A DNA stretch of 64,000 nucleotides from G965116155 sp965116155 (GTDB lineage: Bacteria > Bdellovibrionota > Bdellovibrionia > Bdellovibrionales > UBA1609), in assembly GCA_965116155.1 (NCBI GenBank), contig OZ220488.1, forward strand, positions 62,001 through 126,000, in the 5' to 3' direction. A program made the position numbers and the translations under genes. The notes under the pieces are model-generated. The model worked only from the letters and a program-made list of their open reading frames with translations, had not been told where the DNA came from and did not search any database. Shown here one piece after another: positions 18,933 to 28,315 of this stretch (within the stretch, counting starts at the first letter, position 1; each line of letters opens with the position of its first letter).

Positions 18933-19173
18933 TTAGAGTGCTAGTAAAATAAAATTGGGCAATAAGAGCCAGCTCCAGAGCAGCCTCTGTGCGTAAGCAT
19001 AAAAGTGCCAGCAAAAATGTCTTCAGCCTTACGCAGTCTCCCTGATAGCGCCTAAAGGCGCGGGCCATCAGGGGGACAAGTATCCTGCCTGAAGCATTTT
19101 TGTGCACTAGACAGCAAGAGGCGTCTGCGAGGGAGGTGGCGTATTAACCAATTTTATTTTGCTAACACTCTAA
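18933..19173. repeat. Palindromic element with a second unit nested inside
   Basis: Ends TTAGAGTGCTAGT (18933-18945) and GCTAACACTCTAA (19161-19173). The outer arms AAAATAAAATTGG (18946-18958) and CCAATTTTATTTT (19148-19160) are perfectly complementary over 13 bp. A second unit is nested inside, entered by TGCGTAAGCAT: arms GCAAAAATGTCTTCAG and CTGAAGCATTTTTGTGC, with an inner stem built on TCTCCCTGAT / ATCAGGGGGA. Confidence 0.85.
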
Positions 19174-19370
19174 CTTTGTGTTTACTCAATGCACGGGGCT
19201 TTGACGAGAGCGTGGTCGCTGCGGGCCTTTGGCCCTTCGCTACAGGCTCATAGATGCCGTATAGCCCATAAAATTCTCTGCGGGACGCTTGGCGCTATCG
19301 CAACCGCCCCCTTTCAGGGTGCTGCTCTAGCGCCGCCGCTTTATCCCAGAGAATTTTATTAGTCCTTTAA
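19174..19370. repeat. Spacer module plus palindromic unit
   Basis: The module GTTTACTCAATGCACGGGGC, TTTGACG and TACAGGCTCATAGATGCC leads into a unit with arms AAAATTCTCTG (19270-19280) and CAGAGAATTTT (19347-19357), with an inner stem near 19289-19340. It ends in a degenerate terminal motif (AGTCCTTTAA) 2 bp from the RTX gene's stop codon. Confidence 0.8.
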
Positions 19371-19371
19371 C

Positions 19372-20532
19372 TTACTTCTTTTTAAACAGAACAGGCCGTG
19401 TGTCAGGTGCAAGTGCGTGGAATACGTGCTTCACCACGCCTGCGTTATCCACTATCACAGCGGAGTAACCTCCTAATAACGCGCCTACTTTAGTTTTCAT
19501 GTCTGTAGCTCTAAGGGCATCTCTGTCTGCAGCTATTTTATTAAAATCTACTGCCCACTCAGGCATTTGGCCAGGCGCACTTGTTATCACCGAAGTCGTT
19601 ACTGCAGTTCTTACCAAGCAACGCACACCTTCAAAGAGGCCTCTGTCTCCCCATAAAGGCGTGTCTTCGTAGTAGTAGCCTTCTCCTTGGCATGCTTTTA
19701 AAAGTTTGCCATACGCGGTGTGGGCTCTAATTTTTTTGAGCAATGCTGCAACACCTGTCTCCATCGCATTTGCAGCTGGCATCATAGCAGCTATGCTCTT
19801 CTCAGTGTGTACGGGCATCCATTTTTTGTGTGGCAGGCCAGCAGTCGCTGTGTAATCCCACATGCCGCCCAATTTAGTGGCTTCGTACTTCAGTTTAGAG
19901 TGGTTTTTTAGGACATCTCCAACATCTAGGTCCGCTAAGGTGTCTGTGCCTTTCACAACAAAAGTGTCCTTGCCGTCTCCACCTATGATGTAGTTGCGAC
20001 CCGGGCCACCATGGATAACATCATTACCGCTCATGCCATGGATACTATCATTGCCTTGGCCTCCTTTAATAACGTCATCTCCCGGTGATCCGAGCACTTG
20101 GTCGTCTCCCTTGCGCGCGTCTATTGTCACGTCTTTAGCTCTGCTAGCTGTGATATAGTCGTGACCCTTTGTGCCAACATATGTTTGGTCCTTTATAGGA
20201 CTTAGGAGCTCAAAATGCCGTTTGTTAGTGGCGAAAGCATCTATTGTCACACTTGTGTCGATGAGGCTGTAGTTAATATCATCACGATCAGCAATAAACA
20301 CCTCTGGTATAAAAAACGGATTAACAAAAGGCGATTTTAACATTTGAGAAGTGTCTGTAACTTCAGTGAGTGCACTATTTGTAGACTTCGCACTACTATC
20401 TGAGCTGTCTTGACTGCTCTCTTGACGGGGTGGAGGTGTTTCTGCAAGCACTTGTTTTGTTGGCACAATAAGGGCTCCTAGCCCCATAATAAAAGTAGCC
20501 GTTAATAATATATTCCTAAACCTTGACGTCAT
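19372..20532 (-). CDS. RTX-repeat (hemolysin-type calcium-binding) protein with N-terminal signal peptide
   Basis: A signal peptide (residues 1-30, ending KQVLA-ET) is followed by a Ser/Thr-rich linker, then at about 141-190 four to five glycine-rich nonapeptides (GDDQVLGSPGDDVIKGGQGN, NDSIHGMSGNDVIHGG, YIIGGDGKDTF), the Ca2+-binding beta-roll of RTX proteins. The remaining 200 residues match nothing I recognise and include a Cys pair. RTX proteins normally use type I secretion with a C-terminal signal; here the Sec-type N-terminus suggests a periplasmic, surface or two-step secreted protein. ATG 20532 follows GGGGGT; an earlier ATG at 20547 is possible. No hlyB/D genes are adjacent. Confidence 0.78.
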   Translation of the reverse strand: MTSRFRNILLTATFIMGLGALIVPTKQVLAETPPPRQESSQDSSDSSAKSTNSALTEVTDTSQMLKSPFVNPFFIPEVFIADRDDINYSLIDTSVTIDAFATNKRHFELLSPIKDQTYVGTKGHDYITASRAKDVTIDARKGDDQVLGSPGDDVIKGGQGNDSIHGMSGNDVIHGGPGRNYIIGGDGKDTFVVKGTDTLADLDVGDVLKNHSKLKYEATKLGGMWDYTATAGLPHKKWMPVHTEKSIAAMMPAANAMETGVAALLKKIRAHTAYGKLLKACQGEGYYYEDTPLWGDRGLFEGVRCLVRTAVTTSVITSAPGQMPEWAVDFNKIAADRDALRATDMKTKVGALLGGYSAVIVDNAGVVKHVFHALAPDTRPVLFKKK

Positions 20533-20945
20533 CGCACATACCCCCATTGGTCATTGGTTGATTAAATTTTTATACTTTTGTTAAAAAACAGCGCACAGAT
20601 CCGCTAGATCCCCTAATTGCTTTCCATGCCGCTTACAATACTTACGGCTAGGTCTAGCAAAATATAAAGGGCCCCGGGGGGCTTTATTTATTTTTTATGT
20701 ATTTTATTTGGCACGAAATATGCTGGGTTTTTAGAGACTCAATATAAAGTGTTTCAGATTGGTGCACTTGCTTGTGCCCGTGGCTTTTAGTGCCCTGAGT
20801 TTTGCTCGAGAACCTATGGCAACCAATTGCTGTTAAAGTTTTGTACGCTTTTGTAAATATTTTACGCCCCATTGGATGCACCTATACCTGCTGCCATTTG
20901 TTTTGCTATTGGGTTATAGGTTCGCTAGCAAAAAAGGGTGTTCTT
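20533..20945. other. AT-rich divergent intergenic region, no gene seen
   Basis: About 410 bp between the divergent RTX gene and the next rightward gene. It holds the promoters of both genes by position and one GC-rich hairpin-like stretch, AAAGGGCCCCGGGGGGCTTT (20676-20695), followed by a T-rich run (TATTTATTTTTTA). That pattern looks like a terminator for a short plus-strand transcript, but I cannot identify an RNA gene before it. No ribosome-site-backed open frame was found. Confidence 0.4.
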
Positions 20946-21536
20946 ATGAAGACATCATACGCAATTTTGGCCTGTTTTGCTCTGTGTGGAGGCTTGGTGT
21001 TGTGGAGTAGAGCCTCTATGGCGGAGAGTGGTGTAAAATCTAAAATCGCTTTGCCTATGGGTGAGAATTTTAAAGAGTGCTTTGCTTTTATGGGGCGAAC
21101 AGGCTCAGCTTCTGCTACTGTTGCGCTCCCATTTTCGGATCTATTGGTGCGTGCCATAATTAAAAAGGAAATAGGCAAAATAAGCGCCAAGGCTGTCCTT
21201 GGCGGCACGGCTCGATTTGTGGGCCTTGCTGTACTAGGGGCTGTTGTTATGGGTCCGGTGTTTGCTTTTGGCATGTGTGGATTTATTGTGCCTGCCATGC
21301 GTTCTGTGGTGGGTTCCCAGTATTTTGATTTTTTTGAAAATGCTTATGATGCTTTTATTTCTTTTCATTACCAAGATCCTGTTAATGGAGAGCGTATTAA
21401 AATGCGTTGCTTGGTAGAGCCATTGCAAGATCTCCATTCTGCAAAAAGCCCATTGGGCAAGTTGGGGCTTGAAAACACAATGCCGCGCCATGCTGCCTGG
21501 CTAAATATCCTGCCAGAAACCTGCGTAACTTTATAA
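20946..21536 (+). CDS. Exported protein, paralogue of the gene at 33.7-34.3 kb
   Basis: Unrecognised family. A signal peptide (MKTSYAILACFALCGGLVLW, cleavage near SMA-ES) precedes a Cys-containing segment ENFKECF, a hydrophobic region at about 75-110 with two membrane-like stretches, and a soluble tail with RIKMRCLVEPL and HAAWLNILPETCVTL. The same arrangement and tail pattern (RIQCLL then HAALFEVPILYETC) occur in the exported protein at 33702-34337, so the two look like a small paralogous family. ATG 20946 follows AGGGTG. Confidence 0.6.
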   Translation: MKTSYAILACFALCGGLVLWSRASMAESGVKSKIALPMGENFKECFAFMGRTGSASATVALPFSDLLVRAIIKKEIGKISAKAVLGGTARFVGLAVLGAVVMGPVFAFGMCGFIVPAMRSVVGSQYFDFFENAYDAFISFHYQDPVNGERIKMRCLVEPLQDLHSAKSPLGKLGLENTMPRHAAWLNILPETCVTL

Positions 21537-21739
21537 TAAAAGTTGTTAGCAATACCGTGACTGGCATATGCTCTTTAGCTGATTCTGCTGTAAGCCATGC
21601 CGCGCCGTGACTTTACGTATACGTACATACCGTGCATAGTATTTTGCGGGCTTGGTTTGGCAAAAAAATCACGATCCAACATCATCCTTGGGTGTTGAGA
21701 TGTTTTTGCAGTGTAGAAAAAAGGATATGGAGATAAATT

Positions 21740-22729
21740 ATGGTACCAGCGGTGATGGCAAGCTTAAACAAGCATTATACCAACACACATGATCGGTTTT
21801 TCCGAACCTGTTTTAACCAGGAGGGGTATGCCAAGGAATTGCTGGAGTTCTGGCTACCTCAAAGCATACAGAACGAGCTGGAAATTGCGAATATAACTAA
21901 GCAAGAATCCTCTCTGCCTACTATTGGAAAGGAGGCAGACCTGCTATTTCGAGGGGAACTTAAATATAAAACCCAAACTCCGGGCTATATTCTTTTAGAG
22001 CACAAACATCAACGTGACCCTAAAAATACATATAATCAGATCGCAAATTACGGAGTGGCCATAAGGCATGGTGAGTTATCTCAATCTTCAAAAAAGCGGG
22101 CTGTTGTTTTGAATTGCATTTTTTACCACGGCAAAGACCCTTGGCATAAGGGAGGAAAGCAGGGTTTTGATAGTGTGATGTATGATGTTGGAGCTGCAAG
22201 TATGGATCCTGTACTGCTCAAATTTTACGTTTTTGACCTTGCACGCTTGGGTACAGCTTTATGGCCTAAGAAAGGAGTTTTGCGTTCTATTTTGTATGCG
22301 CTGTTAAAGGTGCCACAGATGGGCGATAGGGTACGTACGGAGGGGCAGGATTTTTTTAGGCACTTTCTCTATCACCTAGATCGGGAGGATACTATTAATC
22401 TTTTACCAAGTGTTGTATCCTACATTGCGGACGTTAGTAATTTGAACTACAAAGAGGTTTTAGATATGGCAAAATCAAGCGAGGCAAAAAATCTTAGTTT
22501 TCTTGAAAACTGGGAAAAAATTATGGGCAACCCCTGGAAAGAGGACGGCCGCAAGCAAGGCTTAGAAACGGGCTTGAAAAAAGGCCTAGAGCAAGGCCTC
22601 AAGCGCGGCCGCGCAGAGGAGCGTGTGGCGGTAGCCGCGAATATGCTTAAGGAGGGGTTTAATATCCCCATAATTGAGAAAGCCACAGGCCTCTCTCAAG
22701 ACGAAATCAAGGGGATTAAAAAGGGCTAG
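21740..22729 (+). CDS. Rpn-family PD-(D/E)XK nuclease (transposase_31 / recombination-promoting nuclease)
   Basis: Full-length Rpn/YhgA-like protein, 329 residues. The N-terminal PD-(D/E)XK core has Asp67 (GKEADLLF) and Glu87-x-Lys89 (LLEHKHQ), and the family start HDRFFRTCFNQ. The C-terminus has the typical charged repeats (GLETGLKKGLEQGLKRG) and a last motif AANMLKEGFNIPIIEKATGL. E. coli Rpn proteins are DNA endonucleases that raise RecA-independent recombination; in other bacteria they are numerous and linked to phage defence or mobile elements. A GGAGA ribosome site lies 6 nt before ATG 21740. It sits alone in an accessory block. Confidence 0.88.
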   Translation: MVPAVMASLNKHYTNTHDRFFRTCFNQEGYAKELLEFWLPQSIQNELEIANITKQESSLPTIGKEADLLFRGELKYKTQTPGYILLEHKHQRDPKNTYNQIANYGVAIRHGELSQSSKKRAVVLNCIFYHGKDPWHKGGKQGFDSVMYDVGAASMDPVLLKFYVFDLARLGTALWPKKGVLRSILYALLKVPQMGDRVRTEGQDFFRHFLYHLDREDTINLLPSVVSYIADVSNLNYKEVLDMAKSSEAKNLSFLENWEKIMGNPWKEDGRKQGLETGLKKGLEQGLKRGRAEERVAVAANMLKEGFNIPIIEKATGLSQDEIKGIKKG

Positions 22730-22849
22730 GGCGCTTTATCCTATTTTAAGTTGCAGACAGTTTTTATGAACAATTTGTATGGGTGCCTGCCAAACATTTA
22801 GTGACATTGAGACACTTAGAGTGAGTTTTAAGGCGGCTGGGAGCTTGAT

Positions 22850-23383
22850 GTGTTGCAACGCAAAAATCAAAAAAGAGTAATTTTGGCAATAGCAGCAGTA
22901 ATGGTGCTGTATTTTTTCTATCTCGAAACAAGAGAATTGTTTGGAATAGAATTTATGAGTCAAAGGGAGACGTGCTTAACCTGGGGTGAAGCTCCTTTTG
23001 ATCTCGAGAAATTTAAAGCGGCGGATGGAAAACAAAACGCAAATTCTATACGAGCCCAAATGGCTTGCTCTCTTATAAGAAACCAGGGCCCTTATATAGG
23101 AGAAGATCCGTTTAAAATCAGAGAGCTTTTTGGGAATTCTACTGGGCATTTTAGGTATGATGCGGTTCCTACTTACTCTATTGGACCAAAGGCAAAAGGC
23201 GGACAAGATAATTGGCAGATTGTTTTTTTATTAGATTTCCAACATAAACCGTCAAGCGTATCAAAAATTGTCATCCATAAAAATTGTTGTGCCCGTCAAA
23301 ATCCTGTGATTTCTGCAATAATAAATGTCGTATTCTACACCATAGCTAAAACCTTAAAGCTTCTTATGTCTATAGGACTTTGA
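22850..23383 (+). CDS. Membrane-anchored protein of unknown function
   Basis: Unrecognised. Starts GTG 22850 with GGGAG 6 nt upstream. A basic N-terminus and one membrane segment (residues 10-25, VILAIAAVMVLYFFYL) are followed by a soluble domain of about 140 residues with four Cys and the strand-like NWQIVFLLDFQHK, then a hydrophobic C-terminal end. It is immediately followed (one base after its stop) by the next gene, so the two are probably co-transcribed and translationally coupled. Base composition is more AT-rich than the housekeeping genes, suggesting acquisition. Confidence 0.6.
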   Translation: MLQRKNQKRVILAIAAVMVLYFFYLETRELFGIEFMSQRETCLTWGEAPFDLEKFKAADGKQNANSIRAQMACSLIRNQGPYIGEDPFKIRELFGNSTGHFRYDAVPTYSIGPKAKGGQDNWQIVFLLDFQHKPSSVSKIVIHKNCCARQNPVISAIINVVFYTIAKTLKLLMSIGL

Positions 23384-23396
23384 TGTGTATTGGAAT

Positions 23397-24161
23397 ATGA
23401 CAGAAGGGTCAGAGGATTCCATTTTGATAACAAGCAGGCGTCTCATTCTGTTTTTATGTTTGATATGCTTGTCGTTTACTGCCTACCCACAACAGGCGTC
23501 ACTGCATTCAGTTTGTGAAAAGTGGTTTAAAGCTGCAGATATTAAAAAGGGTCCTAACTGTATTGTAGAGTGTTCTATGGAAAAAATAGACATGGAAACT
23601 TTTCAATGCCATGACTTGTGTGCTGAGCTATGCAGTCCTAAGTCTCAAAAAGTAAAGAAAAAACAAAAAAGTTGGGCAAAGCCCCATATGAGTATTTTGC
23701 AGAATGCTTTGTTTTGGCTGTTTGCCTTTTATCCTGGGAATATTACGGATGAAGACCGTGTACTTATAGCCAAGCATCCATTTGAAATGTATGCGGCTCA
23801 TCAGGTAAGAAATAGGTCTTATCAATTGTGTAAGCCGATGTTTGGCAAGCCTGCAACAAATGATGCGAGTGATGCGTGTCGGCACTTTGTGGGTTCTGCG
23901 CTGCTGTATAAAGAGCTAGGACCTGAGCTGAGTGAAAAAATTCTAAACGCCCATGAAGAATCTGTTGATCAACCATTTGAACAGAAGAGAATGGATCTGG
24001 CTAATAATAGTATGGGTTTGCTTGCGGCAGAAGAGCTTAGGAAACAAGGAAAGCTTAATCAAAGTGAGGTTATGGAATCCCTTAAAGAGCATTACAAAAA
24101 AGACCGCTTAGTTATTTTGCAAAAGGAGCCCAGTCCCAATAAAGAAAAGGGATATTATTAG
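23397..24161 (+). CDS. Exported protein with a DUF6973-like RH...HE...MDLxNN motif
   Basis: A signal peptide or anchor (ILFLCLICLSFTAYPQQ) is followed by a Cys-rich segment (eight Cys within about 40 residues, from 40 to 79) and a C-terminal helical domain: DASDACRHFVGSALLY (Arg162, His163), NAHEES (His186, Glu187) and RMDLANNSMGLLAAEEL (199-215). This His/Glu/Asn pattern resembles the DUF6973 family, found in proteins of unknown, possibly enzymatic or toxin-like, function; that match is from memory. GTG 23385 is an alternative start overlapping the previous gene's stop. It is coupled to the membrane-anchored protein upstream. Confidence 0.62.
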   Translation: MTEGSEDSILITSRRLILFLCLICLSFTAYPQQASLHSVCEKWFKAADIKKGPNCIVECSMEKIDMETFQCHDLCAELCSPKSQKVKKKQKSWAKPHMSILQNALFWLFAFYPGNITDEDRVLIAKHPFEMYAAHQVRNRSYQLCKPMFGKPATNDASDACRHFVGSALLYKELGPELSEKILNAHEESVDQPFEQKRMDLANNSMGLLAAEELRKQGKLNQSEVMESLKEHYKKDRLVILQKEPSPNKEKGYY

Positions 24162-24341
24162 GTGGCTCCTCTACCGTTAAGTTTTCCTCAATTGAGTGCA
24201 GCGCGCGGCTTGAAGAAGGGTTGCGCCTAAGGGCGTGTGCCTGGGAGGACGACCTTCATTCTAAAATAGAACCGGTTTTTTATGGCAATTTCTTAAGCGC
24301 GCTGGCTTTTGTGGTGCGCATATGATACAAATTGGCGCACT

Positions 24342-24971
24342 ATGGCGGCAGCAGATATAGAGGTGTTTTTTAAGGCGACGCCCAACCCACACGCGCTGAA
24401 GTTTTATTTTACTAAAGAGATTGCCCATAAAACCCTACACATAGCCTCTTTGCAAGAGGCCAAGGGGTCGCCCTTGGCGCAAAGGTTATTTGGCTTCCCA
24501 TGGGTTAAGGGGGTTTTTATAGGGCGCGATTTTGTTTCTATAACCAAACAAGACTGGGTAGAGTGGTCGATGCTCACACGAGCCCTGTGCGATCTTTTGG
24601 CAGAGTATGCTGCTAAGGATCAAGTATGGAGCAAAGAGCCCCCTTCACCTCAACCTGCAGCCGGCGCCTCAACTGATGCTGCACCGCAGCCCTCCCCGCA
24701 CGCAGCCGCTACTGAGCACTATGCGCAACTTAAGGGCGCGGATTTAGAGCGCGCGGTTAAAGAGGTTCTGGCGCAGGATATCCGCCCGGCTCTGGCTATG
24801 GATGGGGGGGATGCGGATTTTAACAGCCTTAGCGACTCTGGCGTGCTAAGGCTTAAAATGCAAGGCGCTTGCGTGGGTTGCCCGAGCCTGCATATGACCC
24901 TGCAAGAGGGTGTGGAGCGCCATATGAGAAAGCTCTTCCCCCAAATTACCCGAGTAGAAGCCATACAATAA
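24342..24971 (+). CDS. nfu: Nfu-type iron-sulphur cluster carrier
   Basis: Two-domain Nfu protein. The N-terminal Nfu_N domain (residues 1-90) has [30 protein letters not shown] and [10 protein letters not shown]. The C-terminal NifU domain (130-210) has [15 protein letters not shown] and the cluster-binding pair Cys177 and Cys180 (GACVGCPS). A Pro/Ala/Ser linker joins them. It carries Fe-S clusters from the assembly scaffold to target enzymes. The domain order is that of alphaproteobacterial and mitochondrial Nfu1. ATG 24342 gives the usual N-terminus; an upstream in-frame start at 24309 has no ribosome site. It precedes lepA. Confidence 0.9.
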   Translation: MAAADIEVFFKATPNPHALKFYFTKEIAHKTLHIASLQEAKGSPLAQRLFGFPWVKGVFIGRDFVSITKQDWVEWSMLTRALCDLLAEYAAKDQVWSKEPPSPQPAAGASTDAAPQPSPHAAATEHYAQLKGADLERAVKEVLAQDIRPALAMDGGDADFNSLSDSGVLRLKMQGACVGCPSLHMTLQEGVERHMRKLFPQITRVEAIQ

Positions 24972-25029
24972 AAATGGTAAAAGAGAGAGTGGTTTCGCGC
25001 GCCATTGCGCGAGATTCAAAAGGGGTGAT

Positions 25030-26859
25030 GTGTCTGATACTGCACTTGGCCGATCTAAAATCTCAGGCCTTAACGCAAAGCGCAATTTTTGCATTATTGC
25101 GCATATTGACCATGGCAAGTCCACCTTGGCGGATGCCCTGCTGGAGCACACGCGCTCTTTAAGTAAGCGCGAGAGCCGGGCGCAGTTTTTGGACAATATG
25201 GATCTAGAGCGCGAGCGTGGGATTACCATTAAGGCGCAAACGGTGCGTATCGATTTTGGCGGCAAGTACCAGTTGAACCTTATTGACACCCCGGGGCATG
25301 TGGATTTTTCGTATGAGGTTTCTCGTTCCTTGGCGGCCTGTGAGGGGGCTCTTTTGGTGGTGGACGCCGCCCAGGGGGTGGAGGCTCAAACCTTGGCCAA
25401 TGTGTACCTGGCGGTGGAGCAGGGGCTAGAAATTATACCCGTTATTAACAAGGTCGATCTACCCTCGGCGGACCCCGAGGGAGTTAAGGGGCAAATTGAG
25501 GATCTGGTGGGCCTAGACACCTCGAACGCCTTGCTGGTGAGCGCTAAAAAACGCCAGGGCATTGGGGAGATTTTAGACCGGGTGGTGCGGGATTTTCCAT
25601 CTCCCCAAGGGAGCACGCAAGGCCCTTTGAGGGCTTTGGTTTTTGACTCGTGGTTTGACCCCTATCAGGGCGTGGTGGTGCTGTGCCGCGTGGTGGATGG
25701 GCGGGTGTCTAAAGGCGACAGGGTGCAGTTTTTGAGCACGGGTAAGGCTTACGAGGTGTTAGGGGTGGGGTGCTTTTGTCCTTTCGCCAAGGGGCTAGAG
25801 TCTTTAGAGACGGGGGATGTAGGCTTTGTGGTGTGTGGGATTAAAAATATCCGCGACGTGCGGGTGGGTGATACCTTAACCCACACTAAGTCAGCGAATC
25901 ATACGCCGGCTAAGGAGCCGCTGAAGGGTTTTAAAGAGATCAAGCCCATGGTGTTTGCGGGTTTGTTTCCGGTAGATAGCGGAGATTTTGAGCGCCTGAA
26001 AAGCTCTTTAAACAAGCTGGCGCTTAATGACTCAAGCTTGAGCTTTGAGACCGAACGCTCGCAGGCTATAGGTTTTGGCATGAGGTGCGGTTTTTTGGGC
26101 TTGCTGCATATGGAGATTGTGCAAGAGCGGCTTGAGCGGGAGTTTGGTTTGAACCTTATCACCACGGCGCCTTCTGTGGTGTACAGGCTCGATCTTACAG
26201 ATGGGCAGCAGATGGTGCTGGAGAATCCGGCAGATATGCCCGATGTATCGCGGATTAAGCGCATGCGAGAGCCGGTGGTCGACTGCGTGGTGCATTGCCC
26301 CAGTCAGTATGTGGGTGCGGTGCTGAAGCTGTGCGAGGAGCGCCGCGGTGTACAGCTGAAATTGGAGTATACGCGTGCAGATCGTGTTATTGTGCACTAC
26401 GAGCTGCCTTTGTGCGAGATTGTGGTGGATTTTTATGATCGTCTTAAATCGGTGTCTTGTGGTTATGCCTCTATGGAGTACGAGTTTAAAGAGTACCGTG
26501 AGGCAGAGTTGGTGAAGTTGGATGTATTGCTTAACGCAGAGCCGGTGGATGCTTTGTCGAGCGTGCAGCACCGGTCTAAGGCCGAGGGGGTGGGGAGGTT
26601 TTTGGCCAAAAAGCTAAAAGAGCTCATACCCCGGCAGCAGTATCAAGTGGCAATACAGGCAGCGGTGGGGGCTAAAATCGTGGCGCGCGAAACTTTGGGG
26701 GCTTTGCGCAAAGATGTAACAGCCAAATGCTACGGTGGAGACATAACGCGCAAGCGTAAGCTTTTAGAAAAACAAAAAGAAGGCAAAAAACGCATGAAGC
26801 AAGTGGGGCGTGTGGGCGTGCCGCAGGAGGCTTTTTTGTCTTTGTTAAAGGGAAAATAA
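25030..26859 (+). CDS. lepA: Elongation factor 4 (LepA), ribosomal back-translocase GTPase
   Basis: 609 residues with all LepA landmarks: G1 [18 protein letters not shown], the switch segment [20 protein letters not shown]3 [13 protein letters not shown]4 [14 protein letters not shown]-like domains and the LepA-specific C-terminus with [21 protein letters not shown] ending (here [13 protein letters not shown]). LepA binds stalled ribosomes and helps initiation and translocation at low temperature or high salt. The start is GTG 25030 after AGGGG. The downstream lepB starts 17 bp after its stop, the common lepA-lepB pairing. Confidence 0.97.
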   Translation: MSDTALGRSKISGLNAKRNFCIIAHIDHGKSTLADALLEHTRSLSKRESRAQFLDNMDLERERGITIKAQTVRIDFGGKYQLNLIDTPGHVDFSYEVSRSLAACEGALLVVDAAQGVEAQTLANVYLAVEQGLEIIPVINKVDLPSADPEGVKGQIEDLVGLDTSNALLVSAKKRQGIGEILDRVVRDFPSPQGSTQGPLRALVFDSWFDPYQGVVVLCRVVDGRVSKGDRVQFLSTGKAYEVLGVGCFCPFAKGLESLETGDVGFVVCGIKNIRDVRVGDTLTHTKSANHTPAKEPLKGFKEIKPMVFAGLFPVDSGDFERLKSSLNKLALNDSSLSFETERSQAIGFGMRCGFLGLLHMEIVQERLEREFGLNLITTAPSVVYRLDLTDGQQMVLENPADMPDVSRIKRMREPVVDCVVHCPSQYVGAVLKLCEERRGVQLKLEYTRADRVIVHYELPLCEIVVDFYDRLKSVSCGYASMEYEFKEYREAELVKLDVLLNAEPVDALSSVQHRSKAEGVGRFLAKKLKELIPRQQYQVAIQAAVGAKIVARETLGALRKDVTAKCYGGDITRKRKLLEKQKEGKKRMKQVGRVGVPQEAFLSLLKGK

Positions 26860-26876
26860 AAAAGGGTTGAGTTGGT

Positions 26877-27629
26877 ATGGGCAGTAGAAAGTTTTGGACC
26901 GAGGGCGCGGGGTCTTTTTTGTTAGCCATTTTGATTGCACTGTTTGTGCGCTGGGCTTTTGTGGAGCCTTATGTGATTCCGTCGGGGAGTATGCTGCCTT
27001 CGCTTTTGGTGAATGACCATATTTTTGTAAATAAAATCATCTACGGGGTGAGGGTGCCTTTTTCAGAAAAATGGCTTTTAAGGTTTAACGGGCCTCATAG
27101 AGGCGAGGTAGTGGTATTTAAGTATCCGAGCGACAAGAGTACGTATTTTATAAAGCGTGTCGTAGGGGTGCCGGGGGATAAAGTGTTTTATGAAAACGGC
27201 AACCTGTACGTGAACGATGAGTTGGTGCAAAAATCTCCTCCCCACGAGCGTAAGGAGGATTTTAACTGGTTGCGGGACAAAGACTTTATGCTTGTGGACG
27301 GGCCTGGGGGGTTGGAGAAATACCGCCACTGGGAAGAAACCCTAGGCGAGCATACGTACAGCACCTTACTAAGGGACGATACGCCTTTTGTTTCGTACGG
27401 GCCATACGAGGTGCCGGAGGGGCATTATTTTATGATGGGCGACAATAGGGACAACTCGCAGGATTCGCGTTTGTGGTTGCCGGACAAAAGATTTGTGCCC
27501 GAGTCGCATTTAATGGGTCGCGCTTGGATGGTGTGGTTAAGTTGTGAAGAGACCATAAAGGCGTTTAAATTTTTGTGTTCACCTGCTACCATACGCTGGT
27601 CTCGCTGGTTCCACCCGATACACTCTTAG
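26877..27629 (+). CDS. lepB: Signal peptidase I
   Basis: Inner-membrane serine protease that removes signal peptides of Sec/Tat-exported proteins. One N-terminal membrane segment (12-30) is followed by box B with the nucleophile Ser38 (PSGSMLPS), the general base Lys93 (FIKRVVGVPGD) and the late box GDNRDNSQDSR. The insertion at about 115-160 is typical of proteobacterial enzymes. It is 250 residues long, and the ATG lies after AAAAGGGTTGAG. It is cotranscribed with lepA; the following gene starts 6 bp past its stop or overlaps it. Confidence 0.95.
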   Translation: MGSRKFWTEGAGSFLLAILIALFVRWAFVEPYVIPSGSMLPSLLVNDHIFVNKIIYGVRVPFSEKWLLRFNGPHRGEVVVFKYPSDKSTYFIKRVVGVPGDKVFYENGNLYVNDELVQKSPPHERKEDFNWLRDKDFMLVDGPGGLEKYRHWEETLGEHTYSTLLRDDTPFVSYGPYEVPEGHYFMMGDNRDNSQDSRLWLPDKRFVPESHLMGRAWMVWLSCEETIKAFKFLCSPATIRWSRWFHPIHS

Positions 27630-27634
27630 TTGTT

Positions 27635-28294
27635 GTGGAAAATTTAAAGCACTGGAACGGGCGTTTAGATTCTATGTGGCAGGAGATGTGCGCGGTTTAC
27701 GCGCGCGTGTGTGCTAAGGAGTTAGCTCTGGCCAAAAAAGAGTTCACAAAAGCCGCAGGCCCTATGCCCGAGCCGCAGCAGGAGTTTGATCTTAAGAGCG
27801 AGCATTTTTTTGATTGGGCGATTTTTTATAAACAAACCCTCAGCCAAAGGGAGGCGTTGGATTTTGGTAAAGACGCAGCACATTTGCGTGAAGCGCTTTT
27901 TAAAAGCCACCGAGGGCTTTATAGGTACGAGCAGGCGGAGCAAGCCGGTTTGGTTAAGGTGAGGGATTTACTAAAACAACGCTGGTGGGGCGGCGGCGGT
28001 GTGAAGCGGGTTTATTGGCCCGGTGTGGAGTCTGTTACAAGGGGGCAGTTGTTTTCGGCCCGTCTAGTATGGCCCCAAGCCTTAGTGACGGGTTTGGTGC
28101 TGCCGGGTGTGTGCTGGCACCCGGCGGAGGCTTGGGCTTATGCCAAGGGGCGGGTGCGAGGGATTAGCCGCTTAAGGGCGGGTGATGGGGTTAAGCTATT
28201 GCGGCTGGACGCGCTCAACTGGGACCTTTTGTGCCGTTATTACCGCACCCAAATCTACCAGCACTTGTCTCTGCGGGAAATCTACCGTGCCTGA
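27635..28294 (+). CDS. Protein of unknown function, coupled to lepB
   Basis: Unrecognised, about 220 residues, soluble, rich in Trp and Arg. The N-terminal half is helical and charged (residues 1-100); the C-terminal half has RWWGGGGVKRVYWPGVESV, GVCWHPAEAWAYAKG and DALNWDLLCRYYRTQIY. The start is uncertain: GTG 27635, six bases after the lepB stop, or an earlier in-frame start within lepB. Position suggests a role linked to export or the membrane, but nothing in the sequence proves it. Confidence 0.6.
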   Translation: MENLKHWNGRLDSMWQEMCAVYARVCAKELALAKKEFTKAAGPMPEPQQEFDLKSEHFFDWAIFYKQTLSQREALDFGKDAAHLREALFKSHRGLYRYEQAEQAGLVKVRDLLKQRWWGGGGVKRVYWPGVESVTRGQLFSARLVWPQALVTGLVLPGVCWHPAEAWAYAKGRVRGISRLRAGDGVKLLRLDALNWDLLCRYYRTQIYQHLSLREIYRA

Positions 28295-28315
28295 GCGTGC
28301 GGATTTTTATGGTAT

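Noticed and set aside
20676..20698. Small RNA ending at the GC-rich hairpin in the 20.5-20.9 kb gap
   Set aside because: No conserved RNA fold or promoter could be recognised upstream; only the terminator-like hairpin is visible.
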